Shown: positions 21,085-30,020 of the stretch, piece by piece
Layout of the letters: each line of letters begins with the position of its first letter
Numbering within the stretch: the first letter of the stretch is position 1
Origin: Nevskiaceae bacterium
GTDB lineage: Bacteria > Pseudomonadota > Gammaproteobacteria > Steroidobacterales > Steroidobacteraceae
Length of the DNA stretch: 64,000 nt
Reading direction: 5' to 3'
Assembly: GCA_024234075.1 (NCBI GenBank)
Contig: JACKOV010000004.1
Span: 310,001 to 374,000 of the forward strand
Position numbers and translations under genes: made by a program
Notes under the pieces: model-generated
What the model was told of the DNA's origin: nothing
The model's database searches: none
Seen by the model: only the letters and a program-made list of their open reading frames with translations

Positions 21085-22077
21085 TCAGTCGTCGCGGGCA
21101 GGCGGCGCCGCCACCAACCCGGCCACGGTACCTGGATCCGCGGCTTCGTGCTCGTCGGCATCCGCGTCCGTCTCGCTGTCGAGCAGTTCGTCTTCGAATG
21201 CGGCCGCATCGATGCGCACGCCGATCACGGCCTCGCCCTCATCGTCGTCATCGACCGGCTCGTCGTCCTCGATCAGATCGGCATCCTCTACCCGATCGAT
21301 GTCCTCGACCAGATCAGCCAGGGCTTCGGCTTCCTGCCCGCCTGCCGCGGCTACCGGCTGTACGGCCGTCCCGGTGTCCGTGCCGGCGCCCGACTCCGCG
21401 CCGTCTGCCGCAGGCGCGCCATCGGTCGTTTCGGCGGACAGGCCCGCAGCACCCTCCGGTGCATCCTGCTCCAGCGCACCGGCCACCAGCGGCACTTCAT
21501 CGCCACTGCCTTCGGCCGTGCCCGGCAACGGCAACTGCATGTTGATCTCGCCCATCGCCTTCAGCTCGGCGAGCGGCGGCAGATCGTCGAGCGACTTCAA
21601 CCCGAAGTAGTCGAGGAAATCGCGCGCGGTGCCGAGCAGCTCCGGATGACCGGGAACATCGCGATGACCGACGACCCGCACCCAATTGCGTTCCATCAAG
21701 GTCTTGAGAATGTTCGGATTGACCGCGACGCCACGCACCGACTCGATTTCGGCACGGGTGATCGGCTGCCGGTAGGCGATCAACGCCAGAGTCTCGAGCA
21801 GCGCGCGCGAGTAGCGCTGCGGCCGCTCCGGCCAGAGCCGCGACACCTCGGGCGCAAACTCCGAGCGCACCTGGATGCGCACGCCGCTGGCGGTTTCCTT
21901 GACCTCGATGCCCCGCCCCTCGCAAGCCTCCGCAAGTGCGGTGATCGCAGCCCGCAATGCGGCATTGTCGGGTCGCACCGATTCTTCGAACAACTGCCCG
22001 AGCTCGGCCACCGACAGCGGCCGGCCCGCGGCGAGCAGCGCAGCCTCGATCACGTTCCTGATGTAGTTCTCGCTCAT
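21085..22077 (-). CDS. scpB: Segregation and condensation protein B
   Basis: The 330-residue ScpB is the winged-helix kleisin-binding subunit that works with ScpA and SMC in chromosome condensation. The conserved core lies in residues 1-195: IRNVIEAALLAAGRPL, the ALLETLALIAYRQPITRAEIE region and GRDxVPGHPELLGTT-type segment (here RDVPGHPELLGTA, FLDYFGL). The remaining third is a low-complexity acidic Glu/Asp/Ala tail longer than usual. ATGA overlap with scpA indicates coupling. Smc itself is encoded at 30021-33530. Confidence 0.93.
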   Translation of the reverse strand: MSENYIRNVIEAALLAAGRPLSVAELGQLFEESVRPDNAALRAAITALAEACEGRGIEVKETASGVRIQVRSEFAPEVSRLWPERPQRYSRALLETLALIAYRQPITRAEIESVRGVAVNPNILKTLMERNWVRVVGHRDVPGHPELLGTARDFLDYFGLKSLDDLPPLAELKAMGEINMQLPLPGTAEGSGDEVPLVAGALEQDAPEGAAGLSAETTDGAPAADGAESGAGTDTGTAVQPVAAAGGQEAEALADLVEDIDRVEDADLIEDDEPVDDDDEGEAVIGVRIDAAAFEDELLDSETDADADEHEAADPGTVAGLVAAPPARDD

Positions 22078-23081
22078 GATTCCTCGGACGGCGGCAGCGG
22101 CGGCGTAGCGTACGGCGATTCTTCTTCGGTCCCGGCAGCATCAGCCCCGGCGACATCGGTCTCGACGGCAGCTTCGGCCGGGGCGTCGACGGCATCGTTG
22201 CTGGCCACGAGATGCAGTGCGCGATTGGGACCGGTCGAACGAACGTGCAGCGGGCCGTAGACCTCGGTCTGCACGATGTCGAGCAGGCCTTCCCGGACCA
22301 GTTCGAGGATGGCCATGAACGTCACGGTGACGCCCATTCTCCCCTCCTCGGGTCGGAACAAGCCGGTGAATTCTACGAAACTCGCGCGCTCGAGTGTCGA
22401 GAGGATGTCGCTCATCCGGGCCCGCACCGACAGTCGCTCTTTGCGGACATGATGGTGGGCGAACATCTCGGCCCGCGACACCACCTCGCGGAACGCCAGG
22501 ATCATCTCCTGCAGCGTCACCTGCGGCAGCACCTTCGACTGGCGCTTGACCTCAGCCTCGGCCGACGCGGTCCAGACATCGCGCTCCAGCCGCGGCAGAC
22601 GGTCGATGCTCTCGGCGGCACGTTTGAAGCGCTCGTATTCCTGCAGGCGCCGCACCAGGTCGGCACGCGGATCGTTTTCCTCGCCCGGCTGCGCTTCCGA
22701 GGAGCGTGGCAGCAGCATCCGCGACTTGATTTCGGCCAGCGTCGCGGCCATCAGCATGTACTCGCCGGCGAGTTCGAGCTGCAGATCCTGCATCAGCTCG
22801 ATGTACTGCATGTACTGCCGGGTGATGTCGGCGAGCGGGATATCCAGGATGTTGAGGTTCTGCCGCCGGATCAAATACAGCAGCAGATCGAGCGGCCCTT
22901 CGAAAGCCTCGAGGAACACCTCCAGGGCCTGCGGCGGGATGTACAGGTCGCGCGGGATCTGGGTCACCGGCTCGCCGTGCACCATCGCAAACGGCATCTC
23001 CGCCTGCTGCGGCACGGCCGGCGGCGGCGCCGGTTCCTCGACCGGATTCGAGACGACGACTCTCAGCTCGGGTTTGGCCAT
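22074..23081 (-). CDS. scpA: Segregation and condensation protein A
   Basis: The 335-residue kleisin bridges SMC heads. The diagnostic N-terminal block FEGPLDLLLYLIRRQNLNILDIP begins near residue 62 (landmarks FEGPLDLLLYLI, LNILDIP). It is followed by LAGEYMLMAATLAEIKSRMLLP and the C-terminal winged helix with FMAILELVREG. The ATG at 23081 is preferred because the conserved region begins about 50 residues later, as in relatives. A GTG at 23150 would extend it by 23 residues and overlap trpS. The C-terminus carries an acidic, Pro-rich extension. Confidence 0.92.
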   Translation of the reverse strand: MAKPELRVVVSNPVEEPAPPPAVPQQAEMPFAMVHGEPVTQIPRDLYIPPQALEVFLEAFEGPLDLLLYLIRRQNLNILDIPLADITRQYMQYIELMQDLQLELAGEYMLMAATLAEIKSRMLLPRSSEAQPGEENDPRADLVRRLQEYERFKRAAESIDRLPRLERDVWTASAEAEVKRQSKVLPQVTLQEMILAFREVVSRAEMFAHHHVRKERLSVRARMSDILSTLERASFVEFTGLFRPEEGRMGVTVTFMAILELVREGLLDIVQTEVYGPLHVRSTGPNRALHLVASNDAVDAPAEAAVETDVAGADAAGTEEESPYATPPLPPSEES

Positions 23082-23139
23082 GTTGGAGGACGCTCGCAGG
23101 TCGATGGGTGACGGAGAGACGAGAACCGGTGCCGACAGC

Positions 23140-24357
23140 TCAGTCGGCACGCAGATGCATGGCGCGACGCACGTCGTCGAGCGTCTCGCGGGCGGTTTCC
23201 CGCGCCCGCTCGACCCCTTCGGCGAGGATGTTCCGCACCAGCTGCGGATTCTCCTCGTATTCCTGGCCGCGGCGACGCATTTCGCCGATCTCGGCGACGA
23301 TACGCTCGATCAGCGGCTTCTTGCAGTCCAGGCAACCGATGCCGGCCGTGCGGCAGCCCTGCGCGGCCCAGCCACAGGTGGCCTCGTCCGAATAGACCTT
23401 GTGGAGATCGAACACCGGGCACTTGTCGGGGTCGCCGGGATCGGTGCGGCGCACACGTGCCGGATCGGTCTGCATGGCCTTGAGCTTGCGGGCGACAGCG
23501 TCCGGATCCTCGCGCATGCCGATGGTATTGCCGTAGGACTTGGACATCTTGCGGCCATCGAGCCCGGGCAGCCTGGGCGTGGGCGTCAGCAACACCTGCG
23601 GCTCCGGCAGGATCGCGACACTCTGGCCCTCCAGATAGCCCAGCAGGCGCTCGCGATCCGCGACCGTGATCCGGGTATCGGCGGTCACCAGCGCGCGGGC
23701 CTGTTCGAGCGCTGCGGTGTCGCCGGCCTCCTGGTACTTGCGGCGCAACTGCCGGTAGAGCGCGCCCTGCCGGCCACCGAGCTCGGTGATCGCTCTTTCG
23801 GCCTTGGCCTCAAACTCCGGCTCGCGGCCGTAGAGGTGGTTGAAACGGCGGGCGACTTCGCGCGAGATCTCGACGTGCGCGACCTGATCCTCGCCCACCG
23901 GGATCCAGGCGGGGCGATAGAGCAGGATGTCGGCCGACTGCAGCAACGGATAACCGAGGAAGCCGTAGGTCGCGAGGTCCTTTTCGGCGAGCTGGGCTTG
24001 CTGGTCTTTGTAGGTTGGGACGCGCTCCAGCCAGCTCAGCGGCGTGATCATCGACAGCAGCAGGTGCAGCTCGGCGTGCTCCGGCACCTGCGACTGGACG
24101 AAGATCGTGGCCACCCCGGGGTTGAGTCCCGCAGCCAGCCAGTCGATCACCATCTGGTGCACGTACTCGGGCAGCTTGCTGGTGTCCTCGTAGCCGGTGG
24201 TCAGCGCATGCCAGTCGGCGACGAAGAAATAGCAGCTGTACTTGTACTGCAGGTCGACCCAGTTGCGCAGCGCACCGTGATAGTTGCCGAGATGCAGCTG
24301 CCCGGTCGGCCGCATGCCCGAGAGCACCCGCTGCGCCTGCGAGGCGGCGGCACTCAT
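23140..24357 (-). CDS. trpS: Tryptophanyl-tRNA synthetase
   Basis: The 405-residue class I aminoacyl-tRNA synthetase has the HIGH-type motif in GQLHLGNYHGAL, the tryptophan-site region VPVGEDQVAHVEISREVARRFN (landmark GEDQVAH), and the KMSKS motif in GRKMSKSYGN. It is about 60 residues longer than E. coli TrpS, mainly in an insert before KMSKS and the C-terminal region CGWAAQGCRTAGIGCLDCKK, a cysteine-rich segment shared by the longer proteobacterial TrpS class. It is transcribed towards scpA and scpB. Confidence 0.95.
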   Translation of the reverse strand: MSAAASQAQRVLSGMRPTGQLHLGNYHGALRNWVDLQYKYSCYFFVADWHALTTGYEDTSKLPEYVHQMVIDWLAAGLNPGVATIFVQSQVPEHAELHLLLSMITPLSWLERVPTYKDQQAQLAEKDLATYGFLGYPLLQSADILLYRPAWIPVGEDQVAHVEISREVARRFNHLYGREPEFEAKAERAITELGGRQGALYRQLRRKYQEAGDTAALEQARALVTADTRITVADRERLLGYLEGQSVAILPEPQVLLTPTPRLPGLDGRKMSKSYGNTIGMREDPDAVARKLKAMQTDPARVRRTDPGDPDKCPVFDLHKVYSDEATCGWAAQGCRTAGIGCLDCKKPLIERIVAEIGEMRRRGQEYEENPQLVRNILAEGVERARETARETLDDVRRAMHLRAD

Positions 24358-24515
24358 CGCCGCACCTCCGGTGACGCGGCTTGCGATCCGACGCTGGGGG
24401 GACCTCGAAACACGGCGCCGAACTCACACGAAGAATACGTCTCAAAATGTTGTATTTTCTGCATTATTTCCGACTACGAGTCTGGCAGGCCGAACCTCGC
24501 GCCGGCGCGGGCGCG

Positions 24516-24544
24516 ATTATAGCGAAGCCGTCGCCGGCTACAGG
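24516..24544 (-). promoter_or_regulatory. Candidate promoter for trpS-scpA-scpB
   Basis: A perfect -10 hexamer TATAAT lies on the minus strand (24516-24521) and is followed by a GC-rich discriminator, CGCGCCCGCG. A weak -35 (CTGTAG or CCTGTA) sits 16-17 bp upstream. It precedes the trpS start by about 160 bp. The TATAATCGCGC string is shared with the dksA promoter. Confidence 0.5.
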
Positions 24545-25242
24545 CCGAACGGTGCGATGCTGCCGCGGCCCTGGCGCACGATCACCGGCGGCTGCACCAG
24601 CAGGTCGACCACGGTCGTCGGTTCGAGCCCGCAGACGCCGCCGTCGAGCAGGGCATCGAGTTCGTGCTCGAGCCGCTCGCGGATCTCGGCTGCGTCGTTC
24701 AGCGGCAGCTCGTCCTCCGGCAGCATCAGCGTCGAGCTCATGATCGGCTCGCCGAGCTCCTCCAGCAGCATCCGCGGCACGACGTGATCCGGCACCCGGA
24801 TGCCGATGGTCTTGCGCTTCTCGTGCTGCAGCCGCCGCGGCGTCTCGCGCGTGGCCGGCAGCAGGAAGGTATAGGGTCCCGGTGTGCAGGCCTTCAGCAG
24901 CCGGAACTGCCAGGTCTCGACTTTGGCGTAGCGCGCGATTTCCGTGAGATCGCGACAGACCAGAGTGAAATGGTGGTGGCGCTCGGCGCGCCGGATCCGG
25001 CGGATCCGTTCCAGTGCATCCTTGTCGCCGATGTGACACCCCAGGGCATAGCAGGAGTCCGTCGGATAGGCGATCACGCCGCCGGCGCGCAGGATCTCGA
25101 CGGCCTGGCGGATCGAACGCAGTTGCGGATTGACGGGGTGCAGTTCGTAGTATTCGATGGGTCTGGCCCTCTTGCGGGCAGTCGCGCCGGGTTTCGCTAT
25201 GATACGCGGCTCCGCCCGCCCACGACGCCCGCCTCGCCGCAC
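24538..25242 (-). CDS. YciO/Sua5-family threonylcarbamoyl-AMP synthase-like protein
   Basis: This YrdC-fold protein of 234 residues matches E. coli YciO along its length: ELHPVNPQ, GGVIAYPTDSCYALGCHIGDKDALERI (landmark YPTDSCYALGC), HHFTLVCRDL, CTPGPYTFLLPA, EKRKTIGIRVP and ending PTTVVDL..PVIVRQG. The family acts on or near tRNA threonylcarbamoylation, but YciO is not the main enzyme. The only in-frame standard start is GTG at 25242, giving a basic leader of about 30 residues absent from YciO, so the true start is uncertain. It is divergent from yciB. Confidence 0.85.
   Translation of the reverse strand: MRRGGRRGRAEPRIIAKPGATARKRARPIEYYELHPVNPQLRSIRQAVEILRAGGVIAYPTDSCYALGCHIGDKDALERIRRIRRAERHHHFTLVCRDLTEIARYAKVETWQFRLLKACTPGPYTFLLPATRETPRRLQHEKRKTIGIRVPDHVVPRMLLEELGEPIMSSTLMLPEDELPLNDAAEIRERLEHELDALLDGGVCGLEPTTVVDLLVQPPVIVRQGRGSIAPFGL
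25198..25203 (+). promoter_or_regulatory. Candidate -10 box for yciB-bolA-ppiC
   Basis: TATGAT lies 47 bp upstream of the yciB ATG, in a GC-rich discriminator context. A poor -35 (TTGCGG at 25172-25177) has a long 20-bp spacer, so the call rests mainly on the -10 and position. The box lies inside the 5' end of the divergent YciO-like frame if that frame starts at 25242. Confidence 0.4.
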
Positions 25243-25250
25243 CGCCGCGT

Positions 25251-25811
25251 ATGCAAGCCCTGCTCGAACTCCTGCCGCTGGTCGCGTTCGTCGTGGCCTA
25301 CTACCAGGCCGATATTTACGTCGCCACCGGCGTGTTGATGGCCGCGATGCTGTTGCTGCTGGCGTTCGACTGGCTGCGCCAGCGCCGCATTCCGCCCATG
25401 CACGGCATCAGCACCGCGCTGGTGTTCGTGTTCGGCACCGCCACCCTGCTGCTGCACGACCAGCGCTTCATCCAGTGGAAGCCGACGGTGTTCTGCTGGC
25501 TGCTCGGCATCGCCTTCCTCGCCAGCCAGTGGATCGGCGCGAAACCCCTGGCCGAACGCCTGATGGGCGCGGCCATGGGCCAGCCGTTCGGCCAGGTGGC
25601 GCGCGCCGATTGGCTGCGCCTGAACCTCGCCTGGGTGCTGTTCTACCTGCTGATCGGTGCCGCCAACCTGGTGGTCGCCTACAACGCCAGCGAACGCGTC
25701 TGGGTCAATTTCAAGGTGTTCGGGATCATGGCCGCCACCCTGCTCTTCGTGATTGGCCAGTCTCTGTGGCTATCGCGCCGGGCCGTTGCCGATCCGGCGA
25801 GCGCGCCATGA
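25251..25811 (+). CDS. yciB: YciB/septation protein A family inner-membrane protein
   Basis: The 186-residue membrane protein has about five hydrophobic segments. It shows the YciB landmarks: LLELLPLVAFVVAYY at the start, DIYVATGVLMAA, FIQWKPTVFCWLLG, and NLAWVLFYLLIGAANL. YciB (IspA in Shigella) contributes to envelope integrity and septation. Length matches the family. The ATGA overlap with bolA indicates coupling; the YciB-BolA pairing is common in this group. Confidence 0.93.
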   Translation: MQALLELLPLVAFVVAYYQADIYVATGVLMAAMLLLLAFDWLRQRRIPPMHGISTALVFVFGTATLLLHDQRFIQWKPTVFCWLLGIAFLASQWIGAKPLAERLMGAAMGQPFGQVARADWLRLNLAWVLFYLLIGAANLVVAYNASERVWVNFKVFGIMAATLLFVIGQSLWLSRRAVADPASAP

Positions 25812-26068
25812 GCCTCGATCGCGTGGCGCTGTTGCGCGCGGCGCTGGAGCAGGCCCTCGAGCCGACCGCGCTCGAAATCCGCGACGACAGCGCCGCCCAT
25901 GCCGGACATGCCGGCGCGCGCGAAGGCGGCCATTTCTTCATCCGGATCGCCTCGCCGCGCTTCCAGGGGCTGTCGACGCTGGCTCGCCACCGGCTGGTAT
26001 ACGATGCCGCCGGCAGGCTGTTCGGAACTCACGTTCATGCGCTGTCGATCGACGCCCGTCTTCCTTAG
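25808..26068 (+). CDS. BolA-family protein
   Basis: This 86-residue small protein has the BolA fold. Landmarks are LEQALEPTALEIRDDSAAHAGH with the conserved His, GHFFIRIASPRFQGLSTLARHRLVYD (landmark FQGLSTLARHRLVY) and the terminal HALSIDARLP. BolA proteins partner with monothiol glutaredoxins in iron-sulfur trafficking. The usual metal-ligand His residues appear to be present. The start overlaps the yciB stop by ATGA, and it is followed after 42 bp by a parvulin lipoprotein gene. Confidence 0.92.
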   Translation: MSLDRVALLRAALEQALEPTALEIRDDSAAHAGHAGAREGGHFFIRIASPRFQGLSTLARHRLVYDAAGRLFGTHVHALSIDARLP

Positions 26069-26110
26069 AGTTCACGTTACACTTCACACCCAAGTCACTG
26101 AGAGCACAGC

Positions 26111-26938
26111 ATGAAGATTCTTCGATTCGTTGCCTTGGCAAGCCTCGCGACGCTGGCGGCCTGCCAGCAGGGCGGCAAGGACGCGGCCAAGACCGCCGAC
26201 GCGTCCGATCCGTCTGCCGAGGTCGTGGCCACCGTCGACGGCACCAACCTGACCCGCGGCACCTTCGATTTCTACGTCAAGGCCGCCACCGGCAAGGCCC
26301 CCGCCGACCTGACCCCGGAGCAGCGTCAGGACGCGCTCGACTCCCTGGTCCGCATGCAGCTGATCGCGAGTCAGGCGCAGAAGGACGGCCTCGACAAGGA
26401 CCACGAGATTGCCGCCGCACTGACGCTGTCGCGCCTCGACGTGCTGCAGCGCGCCCTGCAGCAGCAGTACCTGAAGGACAAGACACCGACCGAGCAGGAG
26501 CTGCGCGCCGAATACGAGACCCAGCTCGCCCAGATGCCGCGCACCGAATATCACGCGCGTCACATCCTGGTGCAGACCGAGGAGACCGCGAACCAGTTGC
26601 TGGCGCGCCTGAAGAAGGGCGAGAAGTTCGAACGGGTCGCGCGCGAGTCGATGGACTCCTCCAAGGACAACGGCGGGGACCTCGGCTGGTTCAGCCCGCA
26701 GAGCATGGTCAAGCCGTTCTCCGATGCCGTCATGACCCTGAAGAAGGGTGAGACGACCGCAAAGCCGGTCCAGACCCAGTTCGGCTGGCACATCATCCGG
26801 CTCGACGACACTCGCGAGGTGCAGCCGCCGCCGTTCGACGCGGTCCAGCCGCAACTCGGACAAGTGGTGCTGGCCAAGAAGTTCAAGGGCTATTCGGACG
26901 AGCTGCTGAAGACCGCCAAGGTCGAGAAGAAGCTCTGA
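26111..26938 (+). CDS. Parvulin-type peptidyl-prolyl isomerase, lipoprotein
   Basis: The 275-residue protein starts with a lipoprotein signal (LASLATLAAC, Cys at 19). A SurA/PrsA-like N-terminal chaperone segment follows, then a single PpiC parvulin domain at about 145-245, marked by EYHARHILVQTEE, GGDLGWFSPQSMVKPF and FGWHIIRLDD. It probably helps fold outer-membrane or periplasmic proteins from a membrane-anchored position. It follows bolA on the same strand. Confidence 0.9.
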   Translation: MKILRFVALASLATLAACQQGGKDAAKTADASDPSAEVVATVDGTNLTRGTFDFYVKAATGKAPADLTPEQRQDALDSLVRMQLIASQAQKDGLDKDHEIAAALTLSRLDVLQRALQQQYLKDKTPTEQELRAEYETQLAQMPRTEYHARHILVQTEETANQLLARLKKGEKFERVARESMDSSKDNGGDLGWFSPQSMVKPFSDAVMTLKKGETTAKPVQTQFGWHIIRLDDTREVQPPPFDAVQPQLGQVVLAKKFKGYSDELLKTAKVEKKL

Positions 26939-26997
26939 GCCTTCGGCGAGAGGGTGCCCGCCCCGCCGCGCGCGCGGGTTGCACCCCCTCGCTACCC

Positions 26998-27029
26998 GCG
27001 GCCGCCGCCCGTATCAGGTCGGCGGCCGC
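26998..27029 (+). terminator. Hairpin terminator of the yciB-bolA-ppiC unit
   Basis: Arms GCGGCCGCCG (26998-27007) and CGGCGGCCGC (27020-27029) form a perfect 10-bp stem with a 12-base loop. TTCGTTT follows on the plus strand. The loop contains the stop codon of the convergent ligA gene. No T-run follows on the minus strand, so it probably acts for the plus-strand unit only. Confidence 0.6.
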
Positions 27030-29047
27030 TTCGTTTCCAGCACCTGTCGCAGCGCCTGCTCGTCGATGACCGGCACACCGAGCGCAGTCGCCTTGGCGAG
27101 CTTCGAGCCGGCATCCGCACCGGCGACCAGATAGCTGGTCTTGGCCGACACGCTGCCGGCCGCCCGCGCACCCAGTTCGCGCAACTGCTCTTCGGCCTCG
27201 GCCCGCGACAGCGATTGCAGCGCGCCGGTGATCACGAACGTCAGTCCGGCCAGCGGCGGTTTCTCCGGCGCAGTGCGCGGCTGATCGGGCCAGTGCACGC
27301 CGCTGGCGCGCAGCCGCGCCAGGACGTCGAGATTCAGCGGGTTGGCAAAGAACTCGACCACATGCGCGGCCACCACCGGACCGACGTCCGGCACTTCCTG
27401 GATGGTCGGCGCATCGGCGGCCTGCAAGGATTCGAGCGCGCCGAAATGGCTGGCCAGCGCCGCCGCGGTCGATTCGCCGACGTCGCGGATACCGAGCGCG
27501 AACAGGAAACGGCCCAGCCGGGTGTCCTTGCTGCGCTGTAGCGCGGCGACCAGCTTCTCGGCCGACTTGCGGCCCATGCGGTCGAGCCCTTCGAGCTGTG
27601 CCACTTCGAGGGTGTACAGATCGGCCGGCGAATTCACCAGGCCACATTCGACCAGTTGGTCGATCAGCTTGTCGCCGAGCCCTTCGACATCCATGGCCCG
27701 TCGCGAGGCGAAGTGGCGCAGCCGCTCCTTGCGCTGCGCGCTGCAGGCGTAGTCGCCGGTGCAGCGGGCGATCGCGCCTTCCTCCTCGCGCACGACCGCC
27801 GAGCCGCAGACGGGGCAGCGCTCCGGCAGGACCACGGGCTGCGCATCGGCCGGGCGCCGCTCGGGCAACACGCGCAGCACCTCGGGGATCACGTCGCCGG
27901 CCCGCCTCACCACCACGGCATCGCCGACCCGCACGTCCTTGCGCGCGACCTCGTCCATGTTATGCAGCGTCGCATTGCTGACGGTCACGCCACCGACGAA
28001 CACCGGTACGAGCCGCGCCACCGGTGTCAGCGCGCCGGTACGTCCCACCTGGAACTCGACATCGCGGACCGTGGTCACGGCCTCGTCCGCGGGAAACTTG
28101 TGCGCCAGTGCCCAGCGCGGCGCGCGCGATACAAACCCGAGCCGGTGCTGGTCGCCGATCCGGTCGACCTTGTAGACCACACCGTCGATCTGGTACCCGA
28201 GCTGCGCCCGGCGTGCGCCGATCCGGCGGTAGTACTCCAGACAACCCTCGACCCCCTGCACCACCGCGATTTCGGGGCAGGTACGCAGCCCCCAGTCGCG
28301 CAGCCGCGCCAGCATCTCGCTATGGCGCTGCGGCAAGTCGGGACCGTCGAGCTCGCCGACCGAATAGAAAAACAGCTCCAGCGGCCGGGTCGCGCTGATC
28401 CGCGGATCAAGCTGCCGCAGCGCGCCCGCCGCGGCATTGCGCGGATTCACGAAGGTCCGTTCGCCGCGGGCATCGGCCTGGCGGTTCATGCGTTCGAAGC
28501 CGGCCAGCGGCATGAAGACCTCGCCCCGCGCCTCGAGCTTGCGGGGCGCGCCGGCGCGCAACTGCAGCGGCACCGAGCGGATGGTCCGCACGTTTGCGGT
28601 GACATCCTCGCCCCGCGTACCGTCGCCGCGGGTCGCCGCCCGCACCAGCCGGCCGTCTTCCCAGGTCACCGACACGGCCAGGCCGTCGATCTTCGGCTCG
28701 GCGCTGTAGACCACCTCGGATTCGCCACCGAGTTTTTCGCGAATGCGGCTGTCGAAGGCGATCAGATCCTCGTCGCTGAAGCCGTTGTCCAGCGAGAGCA
28801 TCGGGATGCGGTGTTCGATGGTCGCAAATGCCGCGGAGGGCCGCGCACCGACCCGCTGGCTAGGCGAATCGGGCGTCACCAGCTCGGGATGCTCGCGTTC
28901 GAGCGCGAGCAGTTCCTGCACCAGGCGGTCGTACTCGGCGTCCGGAATCTCCGGATCGTCGAGCACGTGATACCGATAGTCGTGCTGCGCGATCTGCGCG
29001 CGCAGCTCGGCGGCCCGTACGGCCAGCGCCGCCGCCGAACCGGTCAC
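27014..29047 (-). CDS. ligA: NAD-dependent DNA ligase
   Basis: The 677-residue essential replicative ligase seals Okazaki nicks. The Ia domain contains YRYHVLDDPEIPDAEYDRL. The adenylated lysine is in EPKIDGLAVS, followed by TRGDGTRGEDVT. An OB-fold, a four-cysteine zinc finger (CPVCGSAV...CTGDYACSA), HhH repeats and a C-terminal BRCT domain (GLTFVITGALQSLSR) complete the normal order. The GTG start overlaps the zipA stop (GTGA), indicating coupling in a smc-zipA-ligA operon. Confidence 0.97.
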   Translation of the reverse strand: MTGSAAALAVRAAELRAQIAQHDYRYHVLDDPEIPDAEYDRLVQELLALEREHPELVTPDSPSQRVGARPSAAFATIEHRIPMLSLDNGFSDEDLIAFDSRIREKLGGESEVVYSAEPKIDGLAVSVTWEDGRLVRAATRGDGTRGEDVTANVRTIRSVPLQLRAGAPRKLEARGEVFMPLAGFERMNRQADARGERTFVNPRNAAAGALRQLDPRISATRPLELFFYSVGELDGPDLPQRHSEMLARLRDWGLRTCPEIAVVQGVEGCLEYYRRIGARRAQLGYQIDGVVYKVDRIGDQHRLGFVSRAPRWALAHKFPADEAVTTVRDVEFQVGRTGALTPVARLVPVFVGGVTVSNATLHNMDEVARKDVRVGDAVVVRRAGDVIPEVLRVLPERRPADAQPVVLPERCPVCGSAVVREEEGAIARCTGDYACSAQRKERLRHFASRRAMDVEGLGDKLIDQLVECGLVNSPADLYTLEVAQLEGLDRMGRKSAEKLVAALQRSKDTRLGRFLFALGIRDVGESTAAALASHFGALESLQAADAPTIQEVPDVGPVVAAHVVEFFANPLNLDVLARLRASGVHWPDQPRTAPEKPPLAGLTFVITGALQSLSRAEAEEQLRELGARAAGSVSAKTSYLVAGADAGSKLAKATALGVPVIDEQALRQVLETKRPPT

Positions 29048-30015
29048 GGCGTGCCTTCAGCCGCCTCGCGCCGCAGTTCCACGACGCGGGTATCCGTCAG
29101 CGTCTGGCCACGCCCGTCGAACACCTCGCCGCGCAGCCGCTGAGCCAGCGTGCGGGCCACCCGCAACAGTCGTTCGAACGTGTCCCGCGGACTCAGCGGC
29201 CCCGGCAGCACCGCAAACAGGTTCAGACCCGCGAACAACAAGCCGTCGATCGTCTTGGGATCGAACGTGCCCGGCCGGGTCAGGCTCGCGGCACTGATCA
29301 TCGCGCGTCCGTCGCCGGCCGGCTTGTGGTAGATGTCGAGCTCGCCGTGAATGAAGCCCTCGCCGATCAACGCCTGTCGCAGCGCCGATCCGGTGAAGCG
29401 CTCTCCCGAACGCGGCACGACCCGCAGCGCGATGATGCGCCGCTGCTCCTCGGGCGGCCAATCCAGCACCACCGACGGCGGCAGTTCGTTCGGCACGGAA
29501 TCGGCCAGCCAGGCCGACGCACGTTCCACCGGATCCGGCTCGGCGAGCGCTGCCGACTGGGCGGCGGCCTCCTCGGAATCCGGAGCTGACTCCGCCTCGA
29601 CTCCGTGGGTCGTCGCGCCCTTGTCCACCGGTTCGGCCGTCTGCGTCGCCCGCTGCGGCGACGACATCACCGGCGACGAGCCTGCGTCCATGTTGATCAC
29701 CGGCAAATCGCCGACCCGCGGGTCGGTCGTCGCCTGCGGGTCGATCTCGACTACCGGCAAGTCGCGCAGCGGCTCGCGCGGCGACAGCTCGGGCATCGAG
29801 AACGCCGGTTCGGCGCGGACCGCAGGCTTGGCGGAAACCTCCGGTGCCCGGCTGGGTGCGGCAGGCGGCAGCTCACGGCTGCTGCCGCCTCCACCGGACT
29901 GCGCCGCTCCGGCCCGCTCGGCGTCGCGCGCCCGCCGCTTGCGCAGCTCCCAGAACACCAGCCCGGCAACGAACAGGATGCCCGCCAGCAGCAGGGCCCA
30001 GCGTAATTCGGTCAT
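29044..30015 (-). CDS. zipA: Cell division protein ZipA
   Basis: The 323-residue protein tethers FtsZ filaments to the inner membrane. It has an N-terminal transmembrane helix (LRWALLLAGILFVAGLVFWELRKR; landmark LLAGILFVAGLVF) followed by a charged segment. A long Pro/Ala/Ser-rich linker (about 35-180) leads to the C-terminal FtsZ-binding ZipA domain (about 190-320; LRVVPRSGERFTG, GELDIYHKP, ASLTRPGTFDP). It lies between smc and ligA, the conserved order. Confidence 0.95.
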   Translation of the reverse strand: MTELRWALLLAGILFVAGLVFWELRKRRARDAERAGAAQSGGGGSSRELPPAAPSRAPEVSAKPAVRAEPAFSMPELSPREPLRDLPVVEIDPQATTDPRVGDLPVINMDAGSSPVMSSPQRATQTAEPVDKGATTHGVEAESAPDSEEAAAQSAALAEPDPVERASAWLADSVPNELPPSVVLDWPPEEQRRIIALRVVPRSGERFTGSALRQALIGEGFIHGELDIYHKPAGDGRAMISAASLTRPGTFDPKTIDGLLFAGLNLFAVLPGPLSPRDTFERLLRVARTLAQRLRGEVFDGRGQTLTDTRVVELRREAAEGTP

Positions 30016-30020
30016 GGTGC

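Noticed and set aside
22074..23150. Longer ScpA from the GTG at 23150
   Set aside because: It would overlap trpS, lacks a ribosome-binding site and adds residues not expected before the conserved region. The ATG at 23081 is preferred, though not proven.
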